Assembly: GCF_035917975.1 (NCBI RefSeq)
Contig: NZ_CP109130.1
Span: 2,914,001 to 2,978,000, forward strand
Direction of reading: 5' to 3'
DNA: 64,000 bases
Source of the DNA: Streptosporangium sp. NBC_01756
Lineage (GTDB): Bacteria; Actinomycetota; Actinomycetes; Streptosporangiales; Streptosporangiaceae
A model generated the notes under the pieces. The model was given only the letters and a program-made list of their open reading frames with translations. It was not told the origin of the DNA and searched no databases. Both the position numbers and the translations under genes were made by a program. This document shows, piece by piece, positions 36,829 to 45,057 of the stretch (position 1 is the first letter of the stretch; the number at the start of each line of letters is the position of its first letter).

Positions 36829-36998
36829 CGCATTCCTATCCGCTTTCCTCACCGTGAGAGTTGCCGGGGTGCCGGCCGTATGCCGTGCCCCGTGCGCCCG
36901 TATCCGCCCCTCGTTGCACACGCTTGCCCGGATAGGTGACGGAGAGCTTTGTTTATAGCACGATCCGTGACTGTTTTTTGGGTTTCCCGCAACACGAC

Positions 36999-37034
36999 GA
37001 AGACGCCCCCGCCCGGTCGGGCGAGGGCGTCTTC
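36999..37034 (-). terminator. Terminator of the malic enzyme gene
   Basis: Arms 36999-37014 (GAAGACGCCCCCGCCC) and 37019-37034 (GGGCGAGGGCGTCTTC) pair with one mismatch around a GGTC loop, 100 bases past the malic enzyme stop. The 305-base gap (36829-37133) also holds the low-GC promoter region of the regulator (36930-36995) and three diverged GCGGGCGGT(C/T)CC repeats (37058-37128). No gene was seen there. Confidence 0.75.
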
Positions 37035-37133
37035 GCAGACGGGTCCGGAGGTCTTCGCGGGCGGTCCCGGAGCGGGCGGTCCCAGAAAGCGAGCAGCCCG
37101 GAAGCGGGCGGTTCCCGAAGCGGATACGGCGGG

Positions 37134-38324
37134 TCAGCGGCGGGCGACTCCGTCGATGCGGGCCTGTGCGGCGACCGCGGCGACGACCGCCGGGGCGACG
37201 CGCTCGTCGAACGGGCTGGGGATCACATAGTCGGCCGACAGGTCGTCGCCGACCACGGCGGCCAGCGCCTCGGCCGCGGCCACCTTCATGTTCTCGGTGA
37301 TGGTGCTGGCGCGGACGTCGAGCGCCCCCCGGAAGACGCCGGGGAAGGCCAGTACGTTGTTGATCTGGTTCGGGAAGTCGGAACGGCCGGTCGCCACCAC
37401 CCGGGCGTGCCTCCTGGCGATCTCCGGGTGCACCTCGGGCTCCGGGTTGGACAGCGCGAAGACGATGGAGCCGGACGCCATCGAGGCGATGGCCCGTTCC
37501 GAGACCGTGGAGCCCGACAGGCCGACGAACACGTCCGCCCCGGCCAGCGCCTCTTCGGTGGAGCCCCGCAGGGCGGCCCGGTTGCTGTCGCGCGCCAGGG
37601 CCTCCTTGACCGGGTTGAGCCCGTCGCGGCCCTGGTAGATCAGGCCCTTGGAGTCGGAGATCGCGATGTCGCCGATGCCCGCGTTGAGCAGGATGCGGCT
37701 GACCGCGACGCCGGACGCGCCGGCGCCCGCCACCACGGCCCGCAGGTCGCCCAGCGAGCGGCCGGTCAGCCGGGCCGCGTTCCTGAGCGCCGCCAGCACC
37801 ACGATCGCGGTGCCGTGCTGGTCGTCGTGGAAGACGGGGATGTCAAGGAGCTCGCGCAGCCGGTCCTCGACCTCGAAGCAGCGGGGCGCGCTGATGTCCT
37901 CCAGGTTGATGCCGCCGAAGGAGGGTGCGAGCCGTACGACCGTCTCGACCAGTGCGTCCACGTCGGTGCAGCCGAGGCAGATCGGCACCGCGTCGACCCC
38001 CGCGAACTCCTTGAACAGCAGCGCCTTGCCCTCCATGACGGGCATGGCGGCGGCGGGCCCGATGTCGCCGAGCCCGAGCACGGCGGTGCCGTCGGAGACG
38101 ACGGCGACCACGTTGGACACCCAGGTGTAGTCGTTGACGAGCTCGGGCCGCTCGGCGATCGCGGTGCAGACCCGGGCCACCCCCGGGGTGTAGGCGAGCG
38201 CCAGGTCGGCGGCGTCGCGGACCGGGACGGTGGAGCGGACCTCCAGCTTGCCGCCGCGATGCAGGGCGAAGGCCGGATCCAGGTCGAGGGTTTCGGGCGA
38301 GACGGACGATGGTGTGACAGCCAC
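37134..38324 (-). CDS. NAD(P)-dependent malic enzyme
   Basis: A 396-residue enzyme that converts malate to pyruvate and CO2. Seen motifs: AYTPGVARVC with the catalytic Tyr, VMEGKALLFKEF with the catalytic Lys, FHDDQHGTA with metal-binding Asp residues, and the nucleotide loop VVAGAGASGVAVSRILL. Length fits the short bacterial class (~390 aa), without the phosphotransacetylase domain of MaeB. It probably supplies pyruvate and reducing power when cells grow on TCA intermediates. It starts ~200 bases from the divergent CGNR gene; no operon partner. Confidence 0.94.
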   Translation of the reverse strand: MAVTPSSVSPETLDLDPAFALHRGGKLEVRSTVPVRDAADLALAYTPGVARVCTAIAERPELVNDYTWVSNVVAVVSDGTAVLGLGDIGPAAAMPVMEGKALLFKEFAGVDAVPICLGCTDVDALVETVVRLAPSFGGINLEDISAPRCFEVEDRLRELLDIPVFHDDQHGTAIVVLAALRNAARLTGRSLGDLRAVVAGAGASGVAVSRILLNAGIGDIAISDSKGLIYQGRDGLNPVKEALARDSNRAALRGSTEEALAGADVFVGLSGSTVSERAIASMASGSIVFALSNPEPEVHPEIARRHARVVATGRSDFPNQINNVLAFPGVFRGALDVRASTITENMKVAAAEALAAVVGDDLSADYVIPSPFDERVAPAVVAAVAAQARIDGVARR

Positions 38325-38524
38325 AGCGACCCCTGTAGTTCAGTCAGGCAGACGGACGGTTCCTTAGACGCCGTCGCGGACGTGACCCGGCTTCGGTAGC
38401 CGCTCGGGGCTCGCTCGCTGAGAACGGTCGTCTGGCGGGGGCACGGGGGTCACCCGCTGGTCGATTGTGCCACATCGTGAGACTCCGGCCGATGACGGAG
38501 AGATGACAAGGCGGCTTAGTTTCA

Positions 38525-39130
38525 ATGCGTGGTGCCGATCTCGCCGCCCGTGTAATACTCGGGGCTTCATTCATCACTTACATCGACGGGTCGCCGGTGG
38601 ATCTGACCTCCTATGCCGAGCTGGCTGTACTGCTCATCAACAGCCCCGACCGGCTGACCGGCCTGGACGGGCTCCGTTCCCTCCTTGAGGAGGGGCGCCG
38701 CTACCGTCCCGGCTGCCGTATCACCCGGGGCGACCTCGACGCCCTGCGCGACCTGCGCGAGGAGCTCGTGACGGTGTTCGCGGCCGCGGCCGGCGGCGAC
38801 GAGCAGGACGTGGTCGACCGGCTCAACTCGCTGCTGATCCAGCATCCGGTCCAGCCGCAGATCTCCGGTCACGACGGTGAGCGCTGGCACCTGCACCTCA
38901 CCGAGGGCGGCCGGATGGCCGACCAGTACGCCGTGGGCGCGGTGATGGGCCTGGCCACCATCGTCACCGACCTCGGCGTGGACCGGCTCGGCCTCTGCCA
39001 GGCGCCGCCCTGCCGGCGGGCCTATCTCGACACCTCCTCCAACAGGTCCCGGCGCTACTGCTCCGAGCGGTGCGCCAGCCGGGCGAACGTGGCCGCCTAC
39101 CGGGCCCGTAAGAAGGTCGGCGGCCAGTAG
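38525..39130 (+). CDS. CGNR zinc-finger protein
   Basis: A 201-residue protein with the C-terminal treble-clef zinc finger of the CGNR family: LGLCQAPPCRRAYLDTSSNR, then YCSERCASRANVAAYRARKK. The N-terminal helical domain (ALRDLREELVTVFAAAA) belongs to the associated ABATE ligand-binding domain. These are actinobacterial stress-linked transcriptional regulators. The 3' end overlaps the sodX 3' end by 34 bases on the opposite strand, so convergent transcription may influence both. The ATG has only a distant AAGGCGG, so the start is less certain. Confidence 0.9.
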   Translation: MRGADLAARVILGASFITYIDGSPVDLTSYAELAVLLINSPDRLTGLDGLRSLLEEGRRYRPGCRITRGDLDALRDLREELVTVFAAAAGGDEQDVVDRLNSLLIQHPVQPQISGHDGERWHLHLTEGGRMADQYAVGAVMGLATIVTDLGVDRLGLCQAPPCRRAYLDTSSNRSRRYCSERCASRANVAAYRARKKVGGQ

Positions 39131-39402
39131 CGCAGCGCCACCCGGCCGACCAGCGCCGACGGGGGCAGGGCGCCGAAGTCCCAGCTGTCGCGGCGGCCGG
39201 GGGCCCGCTGGTTGTCACTCTCCAGCCACCAGCCGTCCGCCGCCTTCCAGGCGGCCCGCTTGACGATCAGCAGTGACGGGTCGGCCGGGAGCCGGGCGAC
39301 GACCAGGTCCCCCGCCCGGATCGGGGCGCCGCGCCGCACCCAGAGCCAGTCGCCGGGGCGCAGCGCGGGCAGCATCGAGTCGCCTTCGACACGGACTCTC
39401 AC
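39097..39402 (-). CDS. sodX: Nickel-type superoxide dismutase maturation protease (SodX)
   Basis: A 101-residue protease of the S26 signal-peptidase family. The GTG at 39400-39402 has GGGAGGGGG upstream. The catalytic Ser is in EGDSMLPALRPGD and the Lys in LLIVKRAA; the later GRRDSWDFGALPPSALVGR block is conserved in this family. It has no obvious transmembrane anchor, fitting a cytoplasmic processing role. It removes the leader of the Ni-SOD precursor to expose His1 of the nickel hook, and is divergent from sodN. An upstream frame to 39522 overlaps the sodN start and is rejected. Confidence 0.88.
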   Translation of the reverse strand: MRVRVEGDSMLPALRPGDWLWVRRGAPIRAGDLVVARLPADPSLLIVKRAAWKAADGWWLESDNQRAPGRRDSWDFGALPPSALVGRVALRYWPPTFLRAR

Positions 39403-39490
39403 AGGGCGCAGCCCCCTCCCACACGGGTTTCGAAGACGAGTAAGGTCGTTACTGGACCAGCTGATCTCAGCATCAAGGAAGGACTTTCCG

Positions 39491-39892
39491 ATGCTCGCAC
39501 GACTTATGCGCCCCAAGCACATCGCGTCCGCGCACTGCGACCTGCCGTGTGGCGTGTACGACCCGGCTCAGGCCCGCATCGAGGCCGAGTCCGTGAAGGC
39601 CATCATGGAGAAGTACGCCGCGAACGAGGACCCGATCTTCCGTTCCCGCGCGCTCACCATCAAGGAAGAGCGGTCTGAGCTGGTCAAGCACCACCTGTGG
39701 GTGCTGTGGACCGACTACTTCAAGCCCCCGCACCTGGAGACCTACCCGCAGCTGCACCAGCTCTTCTGGGACGCCACGAAGCTGGCCGGCGCGGCGGGCG
39801 GCAAGGGGACGGTCGACGTCGCCAAGGCCGACGAGCTCCTGGGCAAGATCGACGAGATTTCCAAGATCTTCTGGGCGACCAAGGCCGCCTGA
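39491..39892 (+). CDS. sodN: Nickel superoxide dismutase
   Basis: A 133-residue precursor with AAGGAAGGAC before the ATG. A 14-residue leader ending IASA precedes the mature N-terminus HCDLPCGVYDP, the nickel hook in which His1, Cys2 and Cys6 bind nickel. The rest is the four-helix bundle (VKAIMEKYA, KHHLWVLWTDYF, LFWDATKLAGAAG). It disproportionates superoxide in the cytoplasm as a homohexamer. Processing needs SodX, encoded divergently 88 bases away, the standard actinobacterial arrangement. Expression is usually nickel-dependent; I saw no clear Nur site. Confidence 0.97.
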   Translation: MLARLMRPKHIASAHCDLPCGVYDPAQARIEAESVKAIMEKYAANEDPIFRSRALTIKEERSELVKHHLWVLWTDYFKPPHLETYPQLHQLFWDATKLAGAAGGKGTVDVAKADELLGKIDEISKIFWATKAA

Positions 39893-40160
39893 GCAGATCG
39901 TCGCGGAGGCGCGCCGCCGACCCCGGCCCGAGAAGGCCGAGGGTCGCGGCGGGCGGACGACGAGGCGGTGCACGCAGGTGCGGGCACCGTCGCGGGCCCC
40001 GTGAGGAGTGCCGCCGCACGGGGCCTGACCTGTTGAGATGTCCCATTGAGGTGTCTTAGTGGGTTCTTGAGGTGTTCAAATCGTCCGGATCGCGAGTCCA
40101 ATTGGGCCAACCACCCTCTCGGGGCTGTAGGTTGCAGTCAGCGACTCTGCGAGGAGGAAC

Positions 40161-40586
40161 GTGACCGAACACACCGAGACGCCGGCGGTTGATATGGGCG
40201 GGATCCGCGACGTGGTGACCGTCCGGCTGCCGGCCGCGAGTGCCTATCTTTCCGTGCTGCGTACGGCGACCGCCGGACTGGCCGCACGGCTGGACTTCAC
40301 GCTTGACGAGATCGAGGATCTGCGGATCGCGGTCGACGAGGCGTGCGCGATGCTGTTGACCCAGGCTGTTCCCGGGACCGATCTGACGGCCGAGTTCGAG
40401 CTCAGCGGTCAGCTGATGCAGGTCCGGGTCGAGGTCAGCACGGTGGGCAGTAGCGCGCCCAAGCGCGACGACTTCGCGTGGATGGTGCTCACCGCCCTGG
40501 CTGACGATGTGGATGCCGTAACCGACTCCCCCGACCGCATGGCGATCGTGCTACGCAAGCGCCGAGGCGCAGCGAGGCCGGCGTGA
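40161..40586 (+). CDS. rsbW: UsfX/RsbW-type anti-sigma factor
   Basis: A 141-residue protein. The GTG is preceded by CGAGGAGGAAC. The DLRIAVDEACAMLL helix is the N-box of the GHKL-type kinase anti-sigma factors; the pattern FAWMVLTALADDVDAV matches mycobacterial UsfX more than Bacillus RsbW, and the classic GxGL loop is degenerate. It should bind and inhibit the sigma factor encoded immediately downstream, whose GTG overlaps this stop by four bases. No anti-anti-sigma gene lies nearby, so release must come from a protein encoded elsewhere. Confidence 0.88.
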   Translation: MTEHTETPAVDMGGIRDVVTVRLPAASAYLSVLRTATAGLAARLDFTLDEIEDLRIAVDEACAMLLTQAVPGTDLTAEFELSGQLMQVRVEVSTVGSSAPKRDDFAWMVLTALADDVDAVTDSPDRMAIVLRKRRGAARPA

Positions 40587-41383
40587 CGGAAAGGACTCGT
40601 GCCATGGCCGCCAGCGATCACGCGGTGCCCGACCGGGTGCGCGCGCGCCTGCTCTTCGCGGAACTGGCGGAGTTGACCCCCGACGACTCGAGGCGCCAGC
40701 GCATCCGTGACGAGCTCGTCGAGCTCCATCTCCCCTTGGTGGAATATCTCGCCCGACGGTTCCGCAACCGGGGCGAGTGGCTTGACGATCTCACCCAGGT
40801 CGCCACCATCGGCCTGATCAAGTCAATCGACCGCTTCGATCTGGGCCGGGGGGTCGAGTTCTCCACCTACGCCACCCCGACGATCGTGGGCGAGATCAAG
40901 CGGCACTTCCGCGACAAGGGCTGGGCGGTCCGCGTGCCGCGCCGCCTGCAGGAGCTCAAGCTCTCGCTCACCAAGGCGATCAGCGAGCTCTCCCAGCGCG
41001 AGGGGCGTGCGCCCACGGTCGGGGAGCTCGCGACGTTCCTCAAGATGACCGAGGAGGAGGTGCTCGAGGGGCTGGAGTCGGCCAACGCCTACTCGACGGT
41101 CTCCCTCGACGCGCCCGACTCCGGTGACGACGACGCGCCTGCGGTGGCCGACTCCCTGGGCATCGTGGACGACTCCCTGGAGGGCGTCGAATACCGCGAG
41201 TCGCTCAAGCCGCTTCTCGAACGGCTGCCGCCGCGCGAGAAGCGGATCCTGCTGCTGCGGTTCTTCGGCAACATGACCCAGTCGCAGATCGCCACCGAGC
41301 TGGGCATCTCGCAGATGCATGTCTCCCGGCTGCTGGCCCGGACCCTCGCCCAGCTCCGTGAGGGGCTGACGGCGGAGGACTGA
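40583..41383 (+). CDS. sigF: SigB/SigF/SigG-family RNA polymerase sigma factor
   Basis: A 266-residue group 3 sigma factor: region 2 (LVEYLARRFRNRGEWLDDLT, then GLIKSIDRFDLGRGVEFSTYATPTI), region 3 (VPRRLQELKLSLTKAISEL) and region 4 (RLPPREKRILLLRFFGNMTQ, then IATELGISQMHVSRLLARTL). Order and GTGA coupling with the UsfX-like gene match the mycobacterial usfX-sigF and streptomycete stress or sporulation pairs. It directs stress or development genes when the anti-sigma factor is displaced. The actinomycete has several paralogues of this class, so the exact letter is provisional. Confidence 0.93.
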   Translation: MTERTRAMAASDHAVPDRVRARLLFAELAELTPDDSRRQRIRDELVELHLPLVEYLARRFRNRGEWLDDLTQVATIGLIKSIDRFDLGRGVEFSTYATPTIVGEIKRHFRDKGWAVRVPRRLQELKLSLTKAISELSQREGRAPTVGELATFLKMTEEEVLEGLESANAYSTVSLDAPDSGDDDAPAVADSLGIVDDSLEGVEYRESLKPLLERLPPREKRILLLRFFGNMTQSQIATELGISQMHVSRLLARTLAQLREGLTAED

Positions 41384-41535
41384 GCCAGGCCTGTCCCGTG
41401 GTTCTCGTCATGGCGAGGATCGGCCGGGTAGTGCGTCGTACGACGGAACGAGCAGCCGCGGCCCGCTGCGGCGACCGACGACGATGCGACGCACCGCCCG
41501 GCCGATCGCGACAGGGCAAGATCCGGGGACGAGGC

Positions 41536-41934
41536 TCAGTCCCTGTCGCCGTAGAGCTGGTCCCCGTAGAGGATCTGGGTCGTCTGCGGGGAGAGCAGCG
41601 CGACCACGCCGACCACCGCCACGGCGATCAGCGGGATGCCGATGAGCTGCTGGCCGGACTGGATCAGCGTGATGGCGACCACGGCGGAGAAGATCTGCGC
41701 CAGCACGCCCGGACTCCGTGTCCACCGCTCGGACCGGAGCATCCCCCAGGCCACCCAGAGCAGGCCCGCGCCGACGAGGATCCCGAATCCGGCGACGAAG
41801 AGCGAGCTCAGCACATCGACGGGACGGCCGATCACCGTCTCGACGCCGACGTATCCGCCGAGCAACAGGCTGGTGACGCCTTCCAGCCCCAGGACGGCGG
41901 CGGCGACGGTGAGAGTCATCGGGCGATTCGACAC
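41536..41934 (-). CDS. Small integral membrane protein
   Basis: A 132-residue protein with four hydrophobic segments (about 5-30, 40-65, 78-98, 98-118) and few charged residues, ending in a polar tail ILYGDQLYGDRD. It starts at a GTG with GGTTGGGAT upstream. No catalytic motif was recognised; it resembles unannotated four-TM actinobacterial proteins. It is divergent from the lipid kinase with ~75 bases between starts, so it may share a promoter region. Confidence 0.75.
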   Translation of the reverse strand: MSNRPMTLTVAAAVLGLEGVTSLLLGGYVGVETVIGRPVDVLSSLFVAGFGILVGAGLLWVAWGMLRSERWTRSPGVLAQIFSAVVAITLIQSGQQLIGIPLIAVAVVGVVALLSPQTTQILYGDQLYGDRD

Positions 41935-41999
41935 ATCCCAACCCTATCCCCGGGGCACCTCGGTCGGGTTTCCCCAGTCCGGGGGGCGATATGGGCGGA

Positions 42000-42005
42000 T
42001 ACTCT
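42000..42005 (+). promoter_or_regulatory. -10 element for a probably leaderless transcript of the lipid kinase
   Basis: TACTCT ends 6 bases before ATG 42012, so transcription should begin at or next to the start codon. There is no good Shine-Dalgarno for that ATG. The same geometry recurs before four other genes in the window. Confidence 0.5.
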
Positions 42006-42011
42006 GACGTC

Positions 42012-42962
42012 ATGCGCGCGATGCTCCTGGTGAACCCCAAGGCGACGACGACCAACCGGCGGACGCGGGACGTGCTCATCGGGGCTCTCAGCGCCACCAT
42101 GAGCATCACGGTCGAGGAGACCGCCTACCGCGGGCACGCGGCTCTGCTCTCGCGCAAGGCCCACGCCTCGGGATACGACGTGGTGGCCGTGCTCGGCGGC
42201 GACGGCACGATCAACGAGGCGGCGAACGGCCTGCTCGACGCGGAGGACGGCCGGGGCGGGGACGCGACGGGACGGCCGGCCCTGCTGGTGATCCCCGGCG
42301 GCAGCGCGAATGTCTTCGCGCGGGCGCTGGGGCTGCCGAACAGTACGGTCGAAGCGGTCGGCGCGGTGCTGGAGGCGATCCGCGACGGCCGGCGGCGGAC
42401 CGTCGGGCTGGGCCAGGCGCTCTGGAATGACGAAAGCCGATACTTCACGTTCTGTAGTGGCCTGGGGTATGACGCCGAGGTGATCCGTGCGGTGGAGGGC
42501 ATGCGCGGCACCGGCCGCAAGGCCACCCCCGCGCGCTATGTGAACACCGCGTTACACCACTATCTCTCGACCGACAAACGTCACGCCGCGATGACCGTCG
42601 AGGGACCGGGCGTGCCCCAGGCCGAGAACGTCTTCATGGCGATCATCTCCAACACCTCGCCCTGGACCTACGTGGGCTCCCGGCCGATCTGCCCGACCCC
42701 GTGGGCGAGCTTCGAGACCGGCCTCGACCTGCTGGGACTCCAGCGCCTGGGCGTGCCGTCGATGCTCCATCTCATGCCCCAGATCACCGGGGACCGCGAC
42801 ACCCTGCCCACCGGCCGCCACCTGGTGCAACTCCATGACGAGAAGGAGTTCACGCTGACCGCGGAACGCCCGGTGGCGTTCCAGCTCGACGGCGACTACC
42901 TGGGCGAAGTCGAGCGGGTGACCTTCCGATCTATCCCAGACGCGTTACAAGTTTTGGTCTAG
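42012..42962 (+). CDS. Diacylglycerol kinase-family lipid kinase
   Basis: A 316-residue protein. It starts MRAMLLVNPKATTTNRRTRD; the diacylglycerol kinase catalytic loop VLGGDGTINEAANGLL and the later IPGGSANVFARALGLP are clear. The C-terminal beta domain ends in FQLDGDYLGEVERVTFRSIP. It phosphorylates diacylglycerol, ceramide-like or other lipids at the membrane. ATG 42012 matches the family start and an upstream -10 suggests a leaderless message; ATG 41991 is the alternative with GGGGGG upstream. It lies upstream of WhiB. Confidence 0.92.
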   Translation: MRAMLLVNPKATTTNRRTRDVLIGALSATMSITVEETAYRGHAALLSRKAHASGYDVVAVLGGDGTINEAANGLLDAEDGRGGDATGRPALLVIPGGSANVFARALGLPNSTVEAVGAVLEAIRDGRRRTVGLGQALWNDESRYFTFCSGLGYDAEVIRAVEGMRGTGRKATPARYVNTALHHYLSTDKRHAAMTVEGPGVPQAENVFMAIISNTSPWTYVGSRPICPTPWASFETGLDLLGLQRLGVPSMLHLMPQITGDRDTLPTGRHLVQLHDEKEFTLTAERPVAFQLDGDYLGEVERVTFRSIPDALQVLV

Positions 42963-43242
42963 CTCGTTACATGCGGTCATTGTGTGACGCATCCGACATG
43001 CATATCCGGCAAAACGTTCTCCCAAACCTCTTGCATGTACTGAGCGTGGCTGACAATCTCAACATTGACGTCGGAACGTAGGACCTTTGAGCGACCACCT
43101 CGCTCCAAGGTCACCGGCGGTCAAGCGAACACGCCCCGAACCGAACAAAGCTCGGGCAGCTGTTCGCACTGGTTAGTGAAAGTCTTCACAAAGTGAGCCG
43201 ACGGAGCCGCAGCAAGGGCTCCTCTTACGAAGGAGTGAACGC

Positions 43243-43497
43243 ATGGACTGGCGCCACCGCGCTGCCTGCCGTGACGTGGACCCCGAGCTGTTCTTCCCGA
43301 TCGGCAACACCGGCCCTGCCCTGATGCAGATCGAAGAGGCCAAGCAGGTCTGCCACACGTGCACCATCAGTGAAGCATGCCTGAAGTGGGCGTTGGAATC
43401 CGGGCAGGACGCCGGCGTCTGGGGCGGCCTGAGCGAGGACGAGCGCCGCGCCTACAAGCGCCGCACGGCCCGCGCCCGCACCCGCGCGAACGCCTGA
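43243..43497 (+). CDS. whiB1: WhiB-family iron-sulfur transcriptional regulator
   Basis: An 84-residue protein with the four cluster-binding cysteines Cys9, Cys37, Cys40 and Cys46 (ACRDVDPELFF, CHTC...C), the GVWGGLSEDERR turn, and a basic DNA-binding tail (RRTARARTRA). The [4Fe-4S] cluster reacts with NO or O2, and the protein then acts at promoters with the main sigma factor. The pdtaS-type kinase next door on the opposite strand is the same neighbour as in mycobacteria, which supports WhiB1 rather than other Wbl members. A 280-base upstream region (42963-43242) must hold its promoter. Confidence 0.93.
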   Translation: MDWRHRAACRDVDPELFFPIGNTGPALMQIEEAKQVCHTCTISEACLKWALESGQDAGVWGGLSEDERRAYKRRTARARTRANA

Positions 43498-43525
43498 ACC
43501 ACGCCGGACCCCTCCCCGGCCCGGT

Positions 43526-44989
43526 TCAGGCCGCGGGGAGGGGGATGCCGAGGGTGACCTCGGTGCCGCCACCCTGCCGGGGCTCGATGGCCAGCCGGCC
43601 GGACAGCTCCCCGACGACCAGGGTCCGCACGATCTGCAGCCCCAGGCTGGTGGACGACTCCAGGTCGAATCCCTCCGGCAGGCCGGTCCCGTTGTCGGAC
43701 ACGATCACGTCGAGCCGGTCGGTCCCCCGCGAGACGATCACCTGAAGCCGGCCCGGCCGGTGGGCGAGCCCGTGCTGGACGGCATTCTGCAGCAGCTCGG
43801 TGAGGACCATCGCCAGCGGCGTCGCGATCTCCGAGCGCAGCACCCCGAACGACCCGATGCGGCGCGGCACGACCTGCGCCTCCGGCGCCGCCACTTCGCC
43901 CGTCATCGCGATCACGCGGTCGGCGATGTCGTCGAAGTCCACCTGCTCGTCGGGCGTGTGGGACAGCGTCTCGTGCACGATCGCGATCGACCCGACCCTG
44001 CGCACCGCCTCTTCCAGCGCCTCGCGCCCCTCCGGCTGCCGCAGCCGCCGGGCCTGCAGCCGGAGGAGCGCCGCCACCGTCTGCAGGTTGTTCTTCACAC
44101 GGTGGTGGATCTCCCTGATCGTGGCGTCCTTGGTCATCAGCTCCCGCTCGCGGCGGCGCAGCTCCGTCACATCCCGGATGAGCACCAGCGCGCCGATCCG
44201 CCCGCCCCCGACGACCAGCGGGATCGCCCGCAGCTGCACGACGGTGCCACCCGACTCGACCTCGGTCTCCCGGGGCTCCCGGCCGCTGGCCACCATCATC
44301 AGGTTCTCGTTGATGGGCTCGTCGGAGTAGCAGAGAGTGGCGGTCGTACGGCCCAGCTCGGCGCCGACCAGATCCGCGTTGAGGCCAAGCCGCCGGTAGG
44401 CCGAAAGCGCGTTCGGCGAGGCATAGGTGACCCGGCCCGCGCGGTCCAGCCGGAGCAGGCCGTCGCCCACCCGTGGTGAACGGACCAGGATCGGCTCGGC
44501 ACCGGAGAACGGGAACCGCCCCTCGGCCACCATCTGGGCCAGATCCGAGGCGCTCTGCAGGTAGGTGAGTTCGAGCCGGGACGGGGTGCGCGCCGAGGAG
44601 AGGTTCGTCGAACGCTGGATCACGCCGAGGAAGTGGTCGGCCCGCCGTACCGGGATGGTCTCCTCGCGCACCGGGACCCCGCTCGACCAGTCGGGGTCAC
44701 CCTCCCGGCAGATCCGCCGCTCGTTCCAGGCCGTGTCGATGAGCGCCCGCTCCCCCTTGGCCGCGGTCATCCCGACGATGTCGTCGTGATAGACGGTCGG
44801 CCCCGTGGTGGGCCGCATCTGCGCGACGGCGATCCATCCCGTGCCCTTCCGGAGCGGGACCCAGAGGACGAGATCGGCGAACGACAGGTCGGCCAGGAGC
44901 TGCCAGTCGGAGACCAGCGAGTGCGTCCACTCGAGGTCGGCATCGTCGAGTGCGGTGTGGCGGATCGCCAGGTCACTTAGAGTCGGCAC
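43526..44989 (-). CDS. pdtaS: PdtaS-type sensor histidine kinase (HisKA_2)
   Basis: A 487-residue soluble kinase: N-terminal GAF-like domain (~10-160), PAS domain (~180-285), the HisKA_2 dimerisation helix with phosphoacceptor His in REIHHRVKNNLQTVAALLRLQ (~295-315), and an ATPase domain with TELLQNAVQHGL and DNGTGLPEGF. Its RNA-binding response regulator partner PdtaR is not in the window; in mycobacteria it is also encoded elsewhere. Converges with whiB, leaving 28 bases between stops. In M. tuberculosis the system senses NO and copper and alters antitermination; transfer of that role here is inference. Confidence 0.92.
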   Translation of the reverse strand: MPTLSDLAIRHTALDDADLEWTHSLVSDWQLLADLSFADLVLWVPLRKGTGWIAVAQMRPTTGPTVYHDDIVGMTAAKGERALIDTAWNERRICREGDPDWSSGVPVREETIPVRRADHFLGVIQRSTNLSSARTPSRLELTYLQSASDLAQMVAEGRFPFSGAEPILVRSPRVGDGLLRLDRAGRVTYASPNALSAYRRLGLNADLVGAELGRTTATLCYSDEPINENLMMVASGREPRETEVESGGTVVQLRAIPLVVGGGRIGALVLIRDVTELRRRERELMTKDATIREIHHRVKNNLQTVAALLRLQARRLRQPEGREALEEAVRRVGSIAIVHETLSHTPDEQVDFDDIADRVIAMTGEVAAPEAQVVPRRIGSFGVLRSEIATPLAMVLTELLQNAVQHGLAHRPGRLQVIVSRGTDRLDVIVSDNGTGLPEGFDLESSTSLGLQIVRTLVVGELSGRLAIEPRQGGGTEVTLGIPLPAA

Positions 44990-45057
44990 CCGTGCATCAT
45001 GCGTTCTTTGCGGGTCCGAACGCGAATCGAGCGGGCCCGGCTGGCAAGATGCCCGCT

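Noticed and set aside
35470-36921. A 31-residue longer form of the TPR regulator
   Set aside because: The family begins near MKREPN; ATG 36828 has GATAGGAA at the right distance while the longer form has no ribosome site.
38344-38577. Short minus-strand frames in the malic enzyme/CGNR promoter region
   Set aside because: They overlap the CGNR start, are Arg/Pro-rich, and have no ribosome site.
39403-39522. A longer N-terminus for SodX
   Set aside because: It overlaps the sodN start on the other strand and lacks family similarity; GTG 39402 has a strong GGGAGGGGG.
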